64,000 bases of DNA from an uncultured Bacteroidales bacterium (GCA_937981765.1 CALJOM010000002.1:310001-374000), one strand, 5' to 3'. Counted from the stretch's first letter, positions 18,249 through 27,316 are shown. Notes: generated from the letters alone by a model not told the origin. Program-made: numbers and translations.

Positions 18249-20297
18249 ATGCGAAAGATTTTCTTACTCCTTGCGGCAATTGGCTTGATGACCGGTTGCA
18301 AAGACCAATGCCCAACCAACAATCGTGAAGTAAAAAACATTCAACCCAAAACCATCGAAACCACCATTTCTGTATTGGTAGAGAAATATCCCGACGAAAA
18401 ATTCCGTATAACCCGAGGGGTGCAACAAGCCGCTGCTCTTTGGCGACTCTCCGATGGTAGCGAAGCTGACTTTCAGCAATTTTGCGAGACATATTTTATT
18501 GCCGATTCGAAAGAACTGGAGACTGTTTTTCACAAAATTTCGCGTAACCTGGAGATTCTCTTGGGAAGATTTAATCAAATCACCGTTGCACTACTGGAAC
18601 CCTTACACCTCGACCTAGGCCCGCTACATACTATTGACCACATTTTCGGTGCTTACAGCGTTTCGGCTCATCTTTGGGACGATTTGTATGAAAACAAGGT
18701 TGCTTTTATTGTCGCTCTTAACTTTCCTCATTATTCTCTGGCCGAGAAAAATGAAATGGGCGCCCAGTGGAGCCGGTTACAGTGGGCTTATGCACGGATG
18801 GGCGATTTGTTTACAGCACGCGTTCCGGCATCGTTGCAGCAATCGTTGGCTGAAATTAACACTAAAGCCGATAGCTACATTGCCGACTATAACATTTATG
18901 TTGGTAACCTAATTACCGATGATGGCAAAACTCTTTTTCCGGCCGATATGAAACTACTTTCTCATTGGAATCTGCGCGATGAGATAAAATCGAACTATGC
19001 CAACAAAGAAAACGGACTTAAAAAACAGCGCATGATTTATTGCGTTATGCAGAGGGTAATAGACCAAACCATTCCCGAAATGGTTATCAATAGCAATCAA
19101 TATCAGTGGAATCCCTTTACCAATGAAGTTCTTCTCAATGGCCAAAAACAAGAAGCTAAATCTGAACCAAATACTCGTTACCACATCGTTAACGCTTTTT
19201 TTCGCGAATATTTGAAGCACGATATATACTACAACCAATGCAACACATACATTAAACGTGCTTTCGACGACGGCATGGAGATATCCCAGGAAGAAGTTGA
19301 ACGATTGTTTGTTCAGTATGTTTCCTCTCCATTAACCAAGCAGGTAGGTGAGTTAATTTCAAAACGCCTTGGCCGCCCTCTCGAACCTTTTGACATCTGG
19401 TACGATGGTTTTAAGGCCCGCAGCTCGATGGACCAAACCATGTTGGATGCCAAAACGCAGAAACTCTACCCAAATGCTGAAGCCTTTGAAAAAGCCATCC
19501 CGACAATTCTTCAGAAATTGGGTTATAAACCCGACAGAGCTCACTATTTGGCAGAAAAAATTGTAGTTGACCCGGCACGTGGTTCGGGACATGCATGGGG
19601 CGCTGCTATGAAAGGCGATGTAGCTCATCTACGCACACGTATTGGCAAGGAAGGTATGAATTATAAGGGCTACAACATTGCAATTCACGAACTTGGGCAT
19701 AATGTAGAACAAACCATTTCGCTCTACGATGTGGATTATTACATGTTGCAGGGAGTGCCCAACACAGCTTTTACCGAGGCTCTGGCTTTTATGTTCCAAA
19801 AACGTGACTTACAAATTTTAGGACTTGAGCAAAACGATCCAATGGTACAACACCTCAACACTCTTGATCAATTCTGGTCGATGTATGAAATAATGGGAGT
19901 TTCGCTGGTAGATATGCGCGTTTGGAAATGGCTCTATGCCAATCCTAACGCAACCGACGAACAGCTCAAAAATCATGTTCTGGAGATTGCGAAGGAGGTT
20001 TGGAACAATTATTATGCACCCGTATTCGGCATGAGAGACCAAACCATCCTGGCTATTTACAGCCACATGATAGCCTCACCGCTTTATTTGTCGGCCTATC
20101 CTTTTGGATTACTCATCGATTTCCAGTTGGAGCAATACATTGCCGACAAGAGTTTCCCCAACGAAGTTGACCGCATTTTCAAGCTCGGGCGTCTTACTCC
20201 CGATTATTGGATGAAACAGGCGGTTGGACAAACCATAAATCTTGAGCCAATTTTTGCTGCAACACAGAAAGCGTTGGATGTTGTTAGTAAGCAATAA
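18249..20297 (+). CDS. Lipoprotein zinc metallopeptidase (HEXXH, gluzincin-like)
   Basis: A 682-residue lipoprotein: lipobox LMTGC with Cys17. The zinc motif HELGH is at 480-484, and a plausible third ligand Glu510 lies 26 residues later in FTEALAFMF, as in gluzincins such as M3-like peptidases. The remainder is mainly helical, which also fits that group. I cannot name the family or substrate; an oligopeptidase at the periplasmic face is the likely role. The frame is open upstream to 17976, but the lipoprotein signal fixes the start at 18249. The 203-base divergent gap to the secreted-protein gene holds no clear promoter match. Confidence 0.7.
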   Translation: MRKIFLLLAAIGLMTGCKDQCPTNNREVKNIQPKTIETTISVLVEKYPDEKFRITRGVQQAAALWRLSDGSEADFQQFCETYFIADSKELETVFHKISRNLEILLGRFNQITVALLEPLHLDLGPLHTIDHIFGAYSVSAHLWDDLYENKVAFIVALNFPHYSLAEKNEMGAQWSRLQWAYARMGDLFTARVPASLQQSLAEINTKADSYIADYNIYVGNLITDDGKTLFPADMKLLSHWNLRDEIKSNYANKENGLKKQRMIYCVMQRVIDQTIPEMVINSNQYQWNPFTNEVLLNGQKQEAKSEPNTRYHIVNAFFREYLKHDIYYNQCNTYIKRAFDDGMEISQEEVERLFVQYVSSPLTKQVGELISKRLGRPLEPFDIWYDGFKARSSMDQTMLDAKTQKLYPNAEAFEKAIPTILQKLGYKPDRAHYLAEKIVVDPARGSGHAWGAAMKGDVAHLRTRIGKEGMNYKGYNIAIHELGHNVEQTISLYDVDYYMLQGVPNTAFTEALAFMFQKRDLQILGLEQNDPMVQHLNTLDQFWSMYEIMGVSLVDMRVWKWLYANPNATDEQLKNHVLEIAKEVWNNYYAPVFGMRDQTILAIYSHMIASPLYLSAYPFGLLIDFQLEQYIADKSFPNEVDRIFKLGRLTPDYWMKQAVGQTINLEPIFAATQKALDVVSKQ

Positions 20298-20333
20298 AAA
20301 CTTTTTAGTTAATTAGTTGTTGTACATAAGTAA

Positions 20334-20359
20334 CCGGTTTGTCGTAAGAGGCAAGCCGG
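20334..20359 (+). other. Small hairpin in leader of the 20374 gene
   Basis: CCGGTTTG (20334-20341) pairs with CAAGCCGG (20352-20359), one mismatch or G-U pair, 10-base loop. There is no T run after it, so it is a weak terminator of the peptidase gene or a leader structure. Confidence 0.35.
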
Positions 20360-20373
20360 ATTAAATCTCAACC

Positions 20374-20769
20374 ATGATTCGTCTTTTATTTTTTATTGTG
20401 CTCATTGTTGCTTTCGGCCGTTGTACCGATACCAAGGAATATACCGGGTTAACCGGTGTCTGGCAGGTGGAAGAAATTGGCGATCTTACCCCTTTTCGAC
20501 GATATAATGTTTCCATTCGCCAACATGAGTTTTTAGACAGTGTGTATGTTGTAAATAATTTTTCCCGTGCTGGCGATTTAACCGAAACCTATATTGAATA
20601 CGCCAATTATCGAATTACTATTTTGGGGCAACAAGTTGGGACCTTGTATATCTTTGATGGTCAAGGCGACGTTCAGCCCGATTTTAAGCTTATTACGTTA
20701 ACCTACAAAGTGAATAATAACTTAACAGGACGCCAGGAAACCTTTACGGCTAATTTGCGGCGTAATTAA
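20374..20769 (+). CDS. Small exported protein of unknown function
   Basis: A 131-residue protein. An N-terminal hydrophobic stretch ends in AFGRCTD, which is not a good lipobox because Arg precedes the Cys, so simple export is more likely than lipidation. The mature part has alternating short strands (GVWQVEEIG, YRITILGQQVGTLYIF, KLITLTYKV) typical of a small beta-barrel or lipocalin-like fold. I do not recognise a family. It is downstream of the peptidase gene by 76 bases and overlaps rmuC tail-to-tail by 4 bases. Confidence 0.55.
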   Translation: MIRLLFFIVLIVAFGRCTDTKEYTGLTGVWQVEEIGDLTPFRRYNVSIRQHEFLDSVYVVNNFSRAGDLTETYIEYANYRITILGQQVGTLYIFDGQGDVQPDFKLITLTYKVNNNLTGRQETFTANLRRN

Positions 20770-22103
20770 ACATCTTCATAATCGTTCGACAAATCCTGGG
20801 GTAAAATTTTCTGGGCATCTTCTGTGGGCAAGGCTTCTACATGCTTTAGAGTTTTATTAATTACATTGGTTCGAGTTACCACGTCAACATCCAATTGTTT
20901 CAAGCCTGTTTCAATATTCGATTTTGCTCTTTGAATTAGGTTGCCGAATTTTTCAAATTCGCTTTTAACTGCTCCAAGCAATTTCCATACTTCGCTACTC
21001 CGTTGTTGAATCGCAAGAGTGCGGAAACCCATTTGAAGACTATTCAAAATAGCGGCAAGAGTGGTTGGCCCGGTAACAATTATTTTGCTTTTGTTCAAAT
21101 CGTCTAAAAGACGTGAATTGCGTGCTACTTCGGCGTAAATACCTTCGAAAGGCAGAAACATAATGCCAAAATCGGTTGTATAGGGTGGAGCAACGTATTT
21201 TTCCGATATATCTTTGGCCATTTTTTTTATAGTTACTTCAAAATTCCGTTGCGCTTCGTTTATTTTATTGGAATCGCCTTCATCGTAGGCATCTAAAAGT
21301 GTTTCGTAAACATCTTTCGGGAATTTAGCATCAATGGGTAACCAAAGCGGACAGTCGTTGCTATCGTGCCCCGGAAGTTTAATGGCAAACTCTACATTAT
21401 CTTTGCTGCCGGGAATGGTTTTTACGTTAGCTGCGTATTGCGATGGCGCCAAAAGTTGTTCCAGGAGCATGGAGAGTTGAAATTCTCCCATACCACCTCG
21501 CTGCTTCACGTTGCTCAACACTCGCTTTAAGCCTCCAACATCCGATGCAAGATTTTTCATTTCCCCAAGACCTTCCTGCACTGCCTGCAACTGTTTCCCA
21601 ACGGTTTCAAAACTCTGACTGAGGCGGTCGTTAATTGTCTTTTGAAGTTTTTCGTCAACGGTTTTACGCATCTCGTCGAGTTGGCGGGTATTATCTTCGC
21701 GAATATTTTTCATATGTGTTTCCACACTTTCTTTGAGCTCTTTGATACTGTTAAGATACTGTGTATTGATTTGATTCTGCTGGTTGGCAAAATCACTGAA
21801 TTTCTGACGCAATAGTTCGTTAAGTTCACGAATATTTTCTGAAAACTGACGGCCGAATTTATCCAAGGCCTCGCTCATTTCCTTTCGATTGGCTTCGGAT
21901 AAGGCGATGGTTTCCAGTCGGTTTCTTTGAAATTCGTCGCGCAGATTTTTTTCCATCATTTCCAACTGATACTGATATTTAAGCAAAGTATCGCTTAAAG
22001 GGTGCTCCGATTGGTTTGATGATTGCTTCCCAACGCGCACTAAAACCATGATATTCAAAACAATCATTATTGCTAAAAACACTAAAATCAAAACGGTTGT
22101 CAT
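20766..22103 (-). CDS. rmuC: DNA recombination protein RmuC
   Basis: A 445-residue protein with one N-terminal membrane segment (about 4-24), a long coiled coil (about 45-190), and the RmuC nuclease-like domain: GGMGEFQLSMLLEQLL, LPIDAKFP, then FLPFEGIYAEV and GPTTLAAILNSLQMGF. RmuC limits sequence inversions at short repeats and is thought to act on DNA at the membrane. An ATG at 22103 begins MTTVLILVF; a TTG nine bases further upstream would add three residues and is less likely. Confidence 0.9.
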   Translation of the reverse strand: MTTVLILVFLAIMIVLNIMVLVRVGKQSSNQSEHPLSDTLLKYQYQLEMMEKNLRDEFQRNRLETIALSEANRKEMSEALDKFGRQFSENIRELNELLRQKFSDFANQQNQINTQYLNSIKELKESVETHMKNIREDNTRQLDEMRKTVDEKLQKTINDRLSQSFETVGKQLQAVQEGLGEMKNLASDVGGLKRVLSNVKQRGGMGEFQLSMLLEQLLAPSQYAANVKTIPGSKDNVEFAIKLPGHDSNDCPLWLPIDAKFPKDVYETLLDAYDEGDSNKINEAQRNFEVTIKKMAKDISEKYVAPPYTTDFGIMFLPFEGIYAEVARNSRLLDDLNKSKIIVTGPTTLAAILNSLQMGFRTLAIQQRSSEVWKLLGAVKSEFEKFGNLIQRAKSNIETGLKQLDVDVVTRTNVINKTLKHVEALPTEDAQKILPQDLSNDYEDV

Positions 22104-22253
22104 AGAACTCAAATTATGGTTTTCGCAAAGGTATTAATTAATCAAAAGATTTGAAATTGCTTCCGCACAGAAAAATTGAACATCTATCATCGAACTTTTG
22201 AGAATCAATACTTTGAGGTGGTATCTATGGATGACACCCAAATTGAAATTTAC

Positions 22254-22261
22254 TATCTTTG
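22254..22261 (+). promoter_or_regulatory. Bacteroidota -7 box (TATCTTTG) for the amidohydrolase gene
   Basis: A perfect TAnnTTTG match 32 bases before the ATG at 22294. No clear -33 element. Confidence 0.5.
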
Positions 22262-22293
22262 GTGCAAAATCTTTAATCTAAACCTGATTACCC

Positions 22294-23922
22294 ATGACGT
22301 TCAAACTAAGGCTTTATTTTTCTCTAGCCCTGCTAACAATGTGCGCATCAAAATCCAAGGTGGATTTACTGGTAAAAGCTAAAAAGGTTTACACTGTTGA
22401 TCAAAAATTTACTATAGCCAACGCTTTTGTAGTGAATCAAGGTAAAATAGTTGCCGTTGGCCAGACCGATTCTTTGTTTCGTTATTACAGTCCGGAAAAG
22501 GTTCTTGATTACTCGGAATATTTTATTTATCCTGGGTTTATCGATGCCCACTGTCATTTTTTTGGATATGGAGAAATGTCGGAAAATATTTGGCTGGGTG
22601 ATTACACCTCATGGGAAGAGTTGGTTGAGGCTCTACAAAAGATATATGCGGCTAATCCAACCCCATGGGTTATTGGAAGAGGATGGGACCAAAATCGATG
22701 GGAACGTGGCCAGATGCCCGACAAGAAACTTCTCGACAAATATTTTCCAGAAATTCCGGTTTATCTGGTAAGGGTCGATGGACATTGCGCTGTGGTAAAC
22801 AGTTGTGCACTTCACTTGGCCGGCATAACCGCAGAAACTACTATCAAAGGCGGGGAAATTATAGTTCAGAATGGTGAGCCCAATGGCTTGCTTATCGATA
22901 ATGCAAAAGATTACATGCAAACTTTTATACCAAAGCCCTCCAAAAGTGATCTCGAACGCCAATTGCTCAGAGCTCAAAAAGATTGTTTTGTCGTAGGACT
23001 GACCTCCGTTACCGACGCAGGGCTTCCTTATGAGAAAATTGTTTTGCTCGACTCGCTTCAACGTGTCGGAAAAATAGTTATGCATGTAAATGCCATGTTA
23101 GAGCCAGAAACAAAGAATATTAAAAACATTGTTTACGAAAAACAAACATTTAATCCTAAACTAACGGTTCGAACCTTAAAATTATATGCCGATGGGGCTT
23201 TGGGTTCCCGCGGAGCCCTGTTGTTTGAGCCCTATTCCGATTATCCATCTGCTTTAGGAATTTTAGTAACATCCGAAGATTCTATCAACAAAATATGTCG
23301 GATTGCGTGGGAAAATAATTTCTCCGTTGCTGTTCATGCTATTGGCGATAAGGCGGTTAATCTTGTATTAAACATTTACTCAAACTACCTCACACCGAAT
23401 AACGACCTGCGGTGGAGAATCGAACATGCACAGGTTGTTCATGAGATCGATTTTTGCAGATTCCGGCAGCTAAAAGTGATCCCATCGATTCAGCCCACCC
23501 ATGCAACCAGCGATATGCTATGGGCAGAGAAAAGGCTTGGCAAACGAATTCAGAACGCTTATTCATACAAGAAACTGCTTGAACAAAATGGGTGGTTGCC
23601 TGCCGGCAGCGATTTCCCCATTGAGAGTATCAATCCATTGGAAGGATTCTATTCGGCTGTTATTCGTAAAAATCGTAACGGTGAACCAGAAGGAGGATTC
23701 TTGCCCGAAAATGCTATTTCCCGTACTCAGGCTTTGTATGCAATGACTCTATGGGCTGCCAAAGCAGGTTTCGACGAGCAGCAACGTGGAAGTATCGAAC
23801 CTTCTAAAGTTGCCGATTGGGTGGTGCTCGACAGGGATATTATGGAAGTTGATGCCAACAAACTGCTTAAAACTCAAGTTCTGGCAACCTTTATCGATGG
23901 AAACATGGTTTTTCAACGATAA
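22294..23922 (+). CDS. YtcJ-type amidohydrolase lipoprotein
   Basis: A 542-residue metal-dependent hydrolase of the amidohydrolase-3 group. A lipoprotein-like start (LALLTMCASK, Cys17) puts it in the cell envelope. The metal site is recognisable: DAHCHF with His86 and His88, later VHAIGDKAV, RIEHAQVV and AGSDFPIE, plus the YADGALGSRGA segment seen in YtcJ proteins. Substrates of this subgroup (N-acyl or amide compounds) are poorly known. It has its own promoter and its stop lies 8 bases from the opposing dnaX stop. Confidence 0.8.
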   Translation: MTFKLRLYFSLALLTMCASKSKVDLLVKAKKVYTVDQKFTIANAFVVNQGKIVAVGQTDSLFRYYSPEKVLDYSEYFIYPGFIDAHCHFFGYGEMSENIWLGDYTSWEELVEALQKIYAANPTPWVIGRGWDQNRWERGQMPDKKLLDKYFPEIPVYLVRVDGHCAVVNSCALHLAGITAETTIKGGEIIVQNGEPNGLLIDNAKDYMQTFIPKPSKSDLERQLLRAQKDCFVVGLTSVTDAGLPYEKIVLLDSLQRVGKIVMHVNAMLEPETKNIKNIVYEKQTFNPKLTVRTLKLYADGALGSRGALLFEPYSDYPSALGILVTSEDSINKICRIAWENNFSVAVHAIGDKAVNLVLNIYSNYLTPNNDLRWRIEHAQVVHEIDFCRFRQLKVIPSIQPTHATSDMLWAEKRLGKRIQNAYSYKKLLEQNGWLPAGSDFPIESINPLEGFYSAVIRKNRNGEPEGGFLPENAISRTQALYAMTLWAAKAGFDEQQRGSIEPSKVADWVVLDRDIMEVDANKLLKTQVLATFIDGNMVFQR

Positions 23923-23930
23923 TAAATCCC

Positions 23931-25628
23931 TTAGCGTTTAGGCTTAAGGTCGAGAGTGTTGATGAATGAACGTAGATGGGAATTTTTTTGTTCAAATTCT
24001 TGTAATAGGCTTTTGGGCTCTTCCGGTTTGGGAATTATAGGAATGCTGATCTTTTCAATTATGTGATAGCCAATATTGGTGATATTGTTATTGAATTTTT
24101 GCTGAATTTGCTGAATAATGGTTGATTTTACATTATCAAGAAACTCCTTTTGACTCTCACTGTTAATGCTAAGAATCAAGGTTTGGTTTTCGATTTTTGG
24201 ATTGGCATTTTTCAAGGCCATAGAAAGCCGTACTTGATCCTGAAATGGTTCTATTATATTTGCCCATATTTCAGCCGGAAGATTGTTTTCCTCGGCAGTA
24301 AAGTTCACTTCAGGGGGGAGAAAAGCATTTCCTCCTTCAGTAATATTTTCATTCGAGGTTTCTTTTATAGCCGATTCTGTTTTTAACTCTCCTAATGTGG
24401 TTGAATTTTCCGGCGAATTTGTTAAAACATTTTTTAACCCAGTAGCAGTATTAGGCCTAGGTGGGAGAGAAACTACCGGTGTGGTTTGGGTTATTTTTTC
24501 AGGTTGTTGGGCTGGTTTTTTTTTTTGCTGGGAATTATGTTGATAAAACCCAATATCCAATAAGGTTAATTCAACCAAAAGCCTCTGGTTTTTGCTAGCC
24601 TTATAGTTAATTTCGCAATCTCTTATTTTTTGTAAGGCATTGTATATGAGTCCTATAGAGCATTGTTGCGCCTGTTCGATAAACTTGTTTTCCAGATTGC
24701 TTGAGGCATCAATGAGTTTAACCGTTTTGGGATTCCGGCTCATTAATAAATTACGGAAATGTTGCCCCAGTCCGGAGATAAATGTTAATCCATCAAATCC
24801 TTTGCGTAAAACGTCATCGAAAAGTAGCATTAACTCCGCAACGTTGGAGCTTAAAATGTTATCCACTACTTTGAAAAAATATTCGCAGTCGAGAATATTA
24901 AGGTTTTCAATGGTATTTTGGTAGGTAATATTTCCGTTGGTAAAACTAACCAGTTGGTCGAAAATTGATAAAGCATCACGCATTCCACCTTCAGCCTTTT
25001 GGGCAATAACCCGCAGTGCTGGTTCTTCAACAGTCACATGTTCGCTTTGAGCTACGTATTTTAGATGGTTAATGGTATCTTCAATACGGATGCGATTAAA
25101 ATCAAAAACCTGGCATCGAGAAATAATGGTTGGAAGAATTTTGTGCTTTTCGGTGGTTGCCAGAATAAAAACGGCATAGGAGGGAGGTTCCTCCAATGTT
25201 TTAAGAAAGGCGTTAAAAGCTGCCGAGGATAGCATGTGCACCTCGTCAACAATATACACATTGTATTTGCCTATTCGGGGGGGGGTTCTTACCTGATCGA
25301 TAAGATTTCGGATATCTTCCACCGAGTTGTTGCTGGCTGCATCTAATTCTTGTATGTTGTAGGAACGGTTACTGTTAAAAGCCATGCAACTTTCACACGC
25401 ATTGCACGGTTCATAATCTTCCGTAGGTGAAAAACAATTAATGACTTTGGCAAAAATCCTGGCGCAGGTAGTTTTGCCAACACCTCGTGGCCCGCAAAAA
25501 AGATAAGCATGGGCAATCTGATTCGTACGCACGGCACTTTTTAGCGTTTGCGTAATATGTAGTTGCCCGATTACTGATTTAAATGTTTGCGGTCGGTATT
25601 TTCTTGCCGAAACCACAAAATTGTTCAT
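23931..25628 (-). CDS. dnaX: DNA polymerase III subunit gamma/tau
   Basis: The clamp-loader ATPase. From the ATG at 25628: Walker A GPRGVGKT (46-53), zinc-binding Cys65/75/78/81, Walker B VYIVDEVH, sensor 1 ATTEKHKILPTIISRC (arginine-finger region), then the helical domain III to about 360 and a variable tau tail. At codons 368-371 the coding strand has eleven consecutive A. Gaining or losing one A would lead to a stop within a few codons, giving a gamma-like product of about 375 residues. A C9 tract also lies in the ATPase region. Start 25628 (MNNFVVSARKYRP) fits the family N-terminus and the -7 box; an in-frame ATG at 25637 is possible. Confidence 0.93.
   Translation of the reverse strand: MNNFVVSARKYRPQTFKSVIGQLHITQTLKSAVRTNQIAHAYLFCGPRGVGKTTCARIFAKVINCFSPTEDYEPCNACESCMAFNSNRSYNIQELDAASNNSVEDIRNLIDQVRTPPRIGKYNVYIVDEVHMLSSAAFNAFLKTLEEPPSYAVFILATTEKHKILPTIISRCQVFDFNRIRIEDTINHLKYVAQSEHVTVEEPALRVIAQKAEGGMRDALSIFDQLVSFTNGNITYQNTIENLNILDCEYFFKVVDNILSSNVAELMLLFDDVLRKGFDGLTFISGLGQHFRNLLMSRNPKTVKLIDASSNLENKFIEQAQQCSIGLIYNALQKIRDCEINYKASKNQRLLVELTLLDIGFYQHNSQQKKKPAQQPEKITQTTPVVSLPPRPNTATGLKNVLTNSPENSTTLGELKTESAIKETSNENITEGGNAFLPPEVNFTAEENNLPAEIWANIIEPFQDQVRLSMALKNANPKIENQTLILSINSESQKEFLDNVKSTIIQQIQQKFNNNITNIGYHIIEKISIPIIPKPEEPKSLLQEFEQKNSHLRSFINTLDLKPKR
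24516..24526 (-). other. dnaX: A11 homopolymer tract in dnaX, candidate slippage site
   Basis: Eleven T on the plus strand give AAAAAAAAAAA in the dnaX message, coding Q368-K369-K370-K371. With one extra A the frame reads T-S-P-T-T then TGA; with one A fewer it reads N-Q-P-N-N-L-K-K then TAA. The tract lies just after domain III, where gamma ends in other bacteria. Confidence 0.7.
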
Positions 25629-25645
25629 ATTCGACATCTTTATCA

Positions 25646-25653
25646 CAAAGATA
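25646..25653 (-). promoter_or_regulatory. Bacteroidota -7 box (TATCTTTG) for dnaX
   Basis: A perfect TAnnTTTG match on the minus strand, 17 bases before the ATG at 25628. It would place the transcript start near 25639, supporting the 25628 start. Confidence 0.5.
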
Positions 25654-25769
25654 CAAATTAATTACCAACCTATGCTATCAAGAATTCGAAAATTGTCGGT
25701 GGATGGAAGTAATGGTATTTTCCTTCCAAAAAGATTTGTAGTTAAGGCACCGCAAGAACATTTTTTCAC

Positions 25770-25777
25770 TATCTTTG
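25770..25777 (+). promoter_or_regulatory. Bacteroidota -7 box (TATCTTTG) for ferritin
   Basis: A perfect TAnnTTTG match 38 bases before the ferritin ATG. No clear -33 element or iron-box palindrome is visible. Confidence 0.5.
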
Positions 25778-25815
25778 TTTGTGGAGTTGTAATTAATCAT
25801 TAAAATAGAAAACCT

Positions 25816-26319
25816 ATGGCAATATCAACCAAAATGCAAAAGGCAATTAACGACCAGATAAACGCAGAATTTTGGTCTGCCTACATGTATCTCTCCATGA
25901 GTGCATATTTTGAAAACAGAGGCCTTAAAGGCTTTGCTCACTGGATGCGGATTCAGTTCCGGGAAGAACAAACACATGCGCTCAAATTTCTTGATTACCT
26001 GGCAGCCAGAGGGGGCAAGGTGGAATTGCAACCAATTTCGCCGGTTGCTACTGACTGGAAAGATGCTACCGATGCTTTTTCAGAGACTTTCGAACATGAA
26101 CAAAAAGTTACTGCTCTTATCAACAGCTTGATGTATATGGCTATTGAAGAAAAAGATTTTGCAACTCAGAGTTTTCTCAAGTGGTTTATCGACGAACAAG
26201 TTGAAGAAGAGGCTACTGCATTAGAAATACTCGATAAGTTGAAATTGATTAACAATCATCCTCAGGGCTTATTCATGCTCGATAAAGAGTTAGGTGCGAG
26301 ACCATTAGTGGAAGAATAA
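25816..26319 (+). CDS. ftnA: Non-haem ferritin
   Basis: A 167-residue four-helix ferritin that oxidises Fe(II) and stores it as mineral in the cytosol. The ferroxidase ligands are in place: Glu18, Glu51, His54, Glu95 and Gln128, each shifted by one relative to E. coli FtnA. No Met haem ligand of bacterioferritin is evident. The gene stands alone between its own promoter and a strong bidirectional terminator, head-to-head with nothing related. Confidence 0.93.
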   Translation: MAISTKMQKAINDQINAEFWSAYMYLSMSAYFENRGLKGFAHWMRIQFREEQTHALKFLDYLAARGGKVELQPISPVATDWKDATDAFSETFEHEQKVTALINSLMYMAIEEKDFATQSFLKWFIDEQVEEEATALEILDKLKLINNHPQGLFMLDKELGARPLVEE

Positions 26320-26337
26320 AACTAACCTACTCCCGAT

Positions 26338-26371
26338 TAAGAAAACTGCCCAATGTTGGGCAGTTTTCTTA
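26338..26371. terminator. Bidirectional terminator between ferritin and EamA genes
   Basis: A perfect 16-bp stem (26338-26353 with 26356-26371, core ACTGCCCAA/TTGGGCAGT) has a 2-base centre, with A-rich and T-rich flanks on both strands. The EamA stop codon lies in its right arm. Confidence 0.9.
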
Positions 26372-27295
26372 TTTAGTGAACGTTTTACGAAGGTGATTTA
26401 AAATTGCCGATCCGAGTTCAATAGTTAAAATTCCCAGGATAATTAAAATTAGTCCCAAAAAGGTCGAAAAGTAAATTGGTTCTCCCAGTAAAAAACGTAT
26501 AAAAAATAGCGACAATAGCGGTGAGAGAAAAATAAAATGCGATATTTTTTCGGCTTTGGAGGCAAATTTAATGGCCGAAATCCACAAAACGAAGGTAGCC
26601 CCCATTTCAAAAATTCCGCAATATATGGCGGCAGTTAAGGAACTTGACACAGGCAGTGTAAAATCCCTTCCTGTTAGCAACAGCCAAAGGAATGTGGCCA
26701 GTAAGCCTGTGGTTTGATTAATAAAGAGAAATTTTACCGGATCCAATGTCGACGACTTGCTCAAAATCCAATATCCGGCCCAAATTACACTGCTCGAGAG
26801 GGCTAAAACCACTCCAAGACCATCGAACCAATTTAAACGCAATTCCCCTCGTGTGACTACAGTTACTACACCAATAAATCCAATACTAAGGCCAACGGAT
26901 ACGTTAGATTTAATTTTTTGCTTGTGAAGTAAAGCCGAGAAAACTACTAGCACAATTGCCCACGTGTAATTCAACGATTGAGCGATTTGGGCAGGTAGGC
27001 GATCGTAAGCTTCAAACAAAATCATGTAATAGGCAAAAGGCATAATGAGGCCGCCGAAAATACTTGTTTGCCATTCTTTAGTCGACATACCTTTAAAGCC
27101 AATCCATTGTCGTGTAACGCTTAAATACAGCAATAGGAAGATAACGGATGATAAAATCACATAGAAAAGAAAAAAGTCGGGTTCCAGGTGTTTTAACCCT
27201 ATTTTGAAAGCCGTAGCAACGGTTGACCATAGAATTACTGCGCTGATAGCTAAAATTTTTGCTTTTGGGTCATTATTAAGGTGTCCGTGTTTCAT
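26369..27295 (-). CDS. EamA/DMT-family transporter
   Basis: A 308-residue inner-membrane protein with two EamA repeats of about five helices each (near 15-140 and 165-300). The N-terminal ILWSTVATAFKIGL and the second-repeat SSSVIWAGYWILSK are typical of this drug/metabolite exporter group. The substrate cannot be told from sequence. The ATG at 27295 (MKHGHLNND) lies about ten bases below a TATCTTTG box, so the leader is very short; the TTG further upstream is inside the promoter. Confidence 0.8.
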   Translation of the reverse strand: MKHGHLNNDPKAKILAISAVILWSTVATAFKIGLKHLEPDFFLFYVILSSVIFLLLYLSVTRQWIGFKGMSTKEWQTSIFGGLIMPFAYYMILFEAYDRLPAQIAQSLNYTWAIVLVVFSALLHKQKIKSNVSVGLSIGFIGVVTVVTRGELRLNWFDGLGVVLALSSSVIWAGYWILSKSSTLDPVKFLFINQTTGLLATFLWLLLTGRDFTLPVSSSLTAAIYCGIFEMGATFVLWISAIKFASKAEKISHFIFLSPLLSLFFIRFLLGEPIYFSTFLGLILIILGILTIELGSAILNHLRKTFTK

Positions 27296-27304
27296 TTTTT
27301 TGCG

Positions 27305-27312
27305 CAAAGATA
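27305..27312 (-). promoter_or_regulatory. Bacteroidota -7 box (TATCTTTG) for the EamA gene
   Basis: A perfect TAnnTTTG match on the minus strand, 9 bases before the ATG at 27295, implying a nearly leaderless transcript. Confidence 0.45.
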
Positions 27313-27316
27313 ATGA

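Noticed and set aside
22176-22382. Plus-strand 68-codon frame ahead of and overlapping the amidohydrolase start
   Set aside because: It contains the TATCTTTG promoter and overlaps the lipoprotein signal in another frame; no coding evidence.
22633-23085. Minus-strand open frame of 150 codons inside the amidohydrolase gene
   Set aside because: The plus strand carries a full amidohydrolase with its metal motifs; the opposite frame has no protein-like features.
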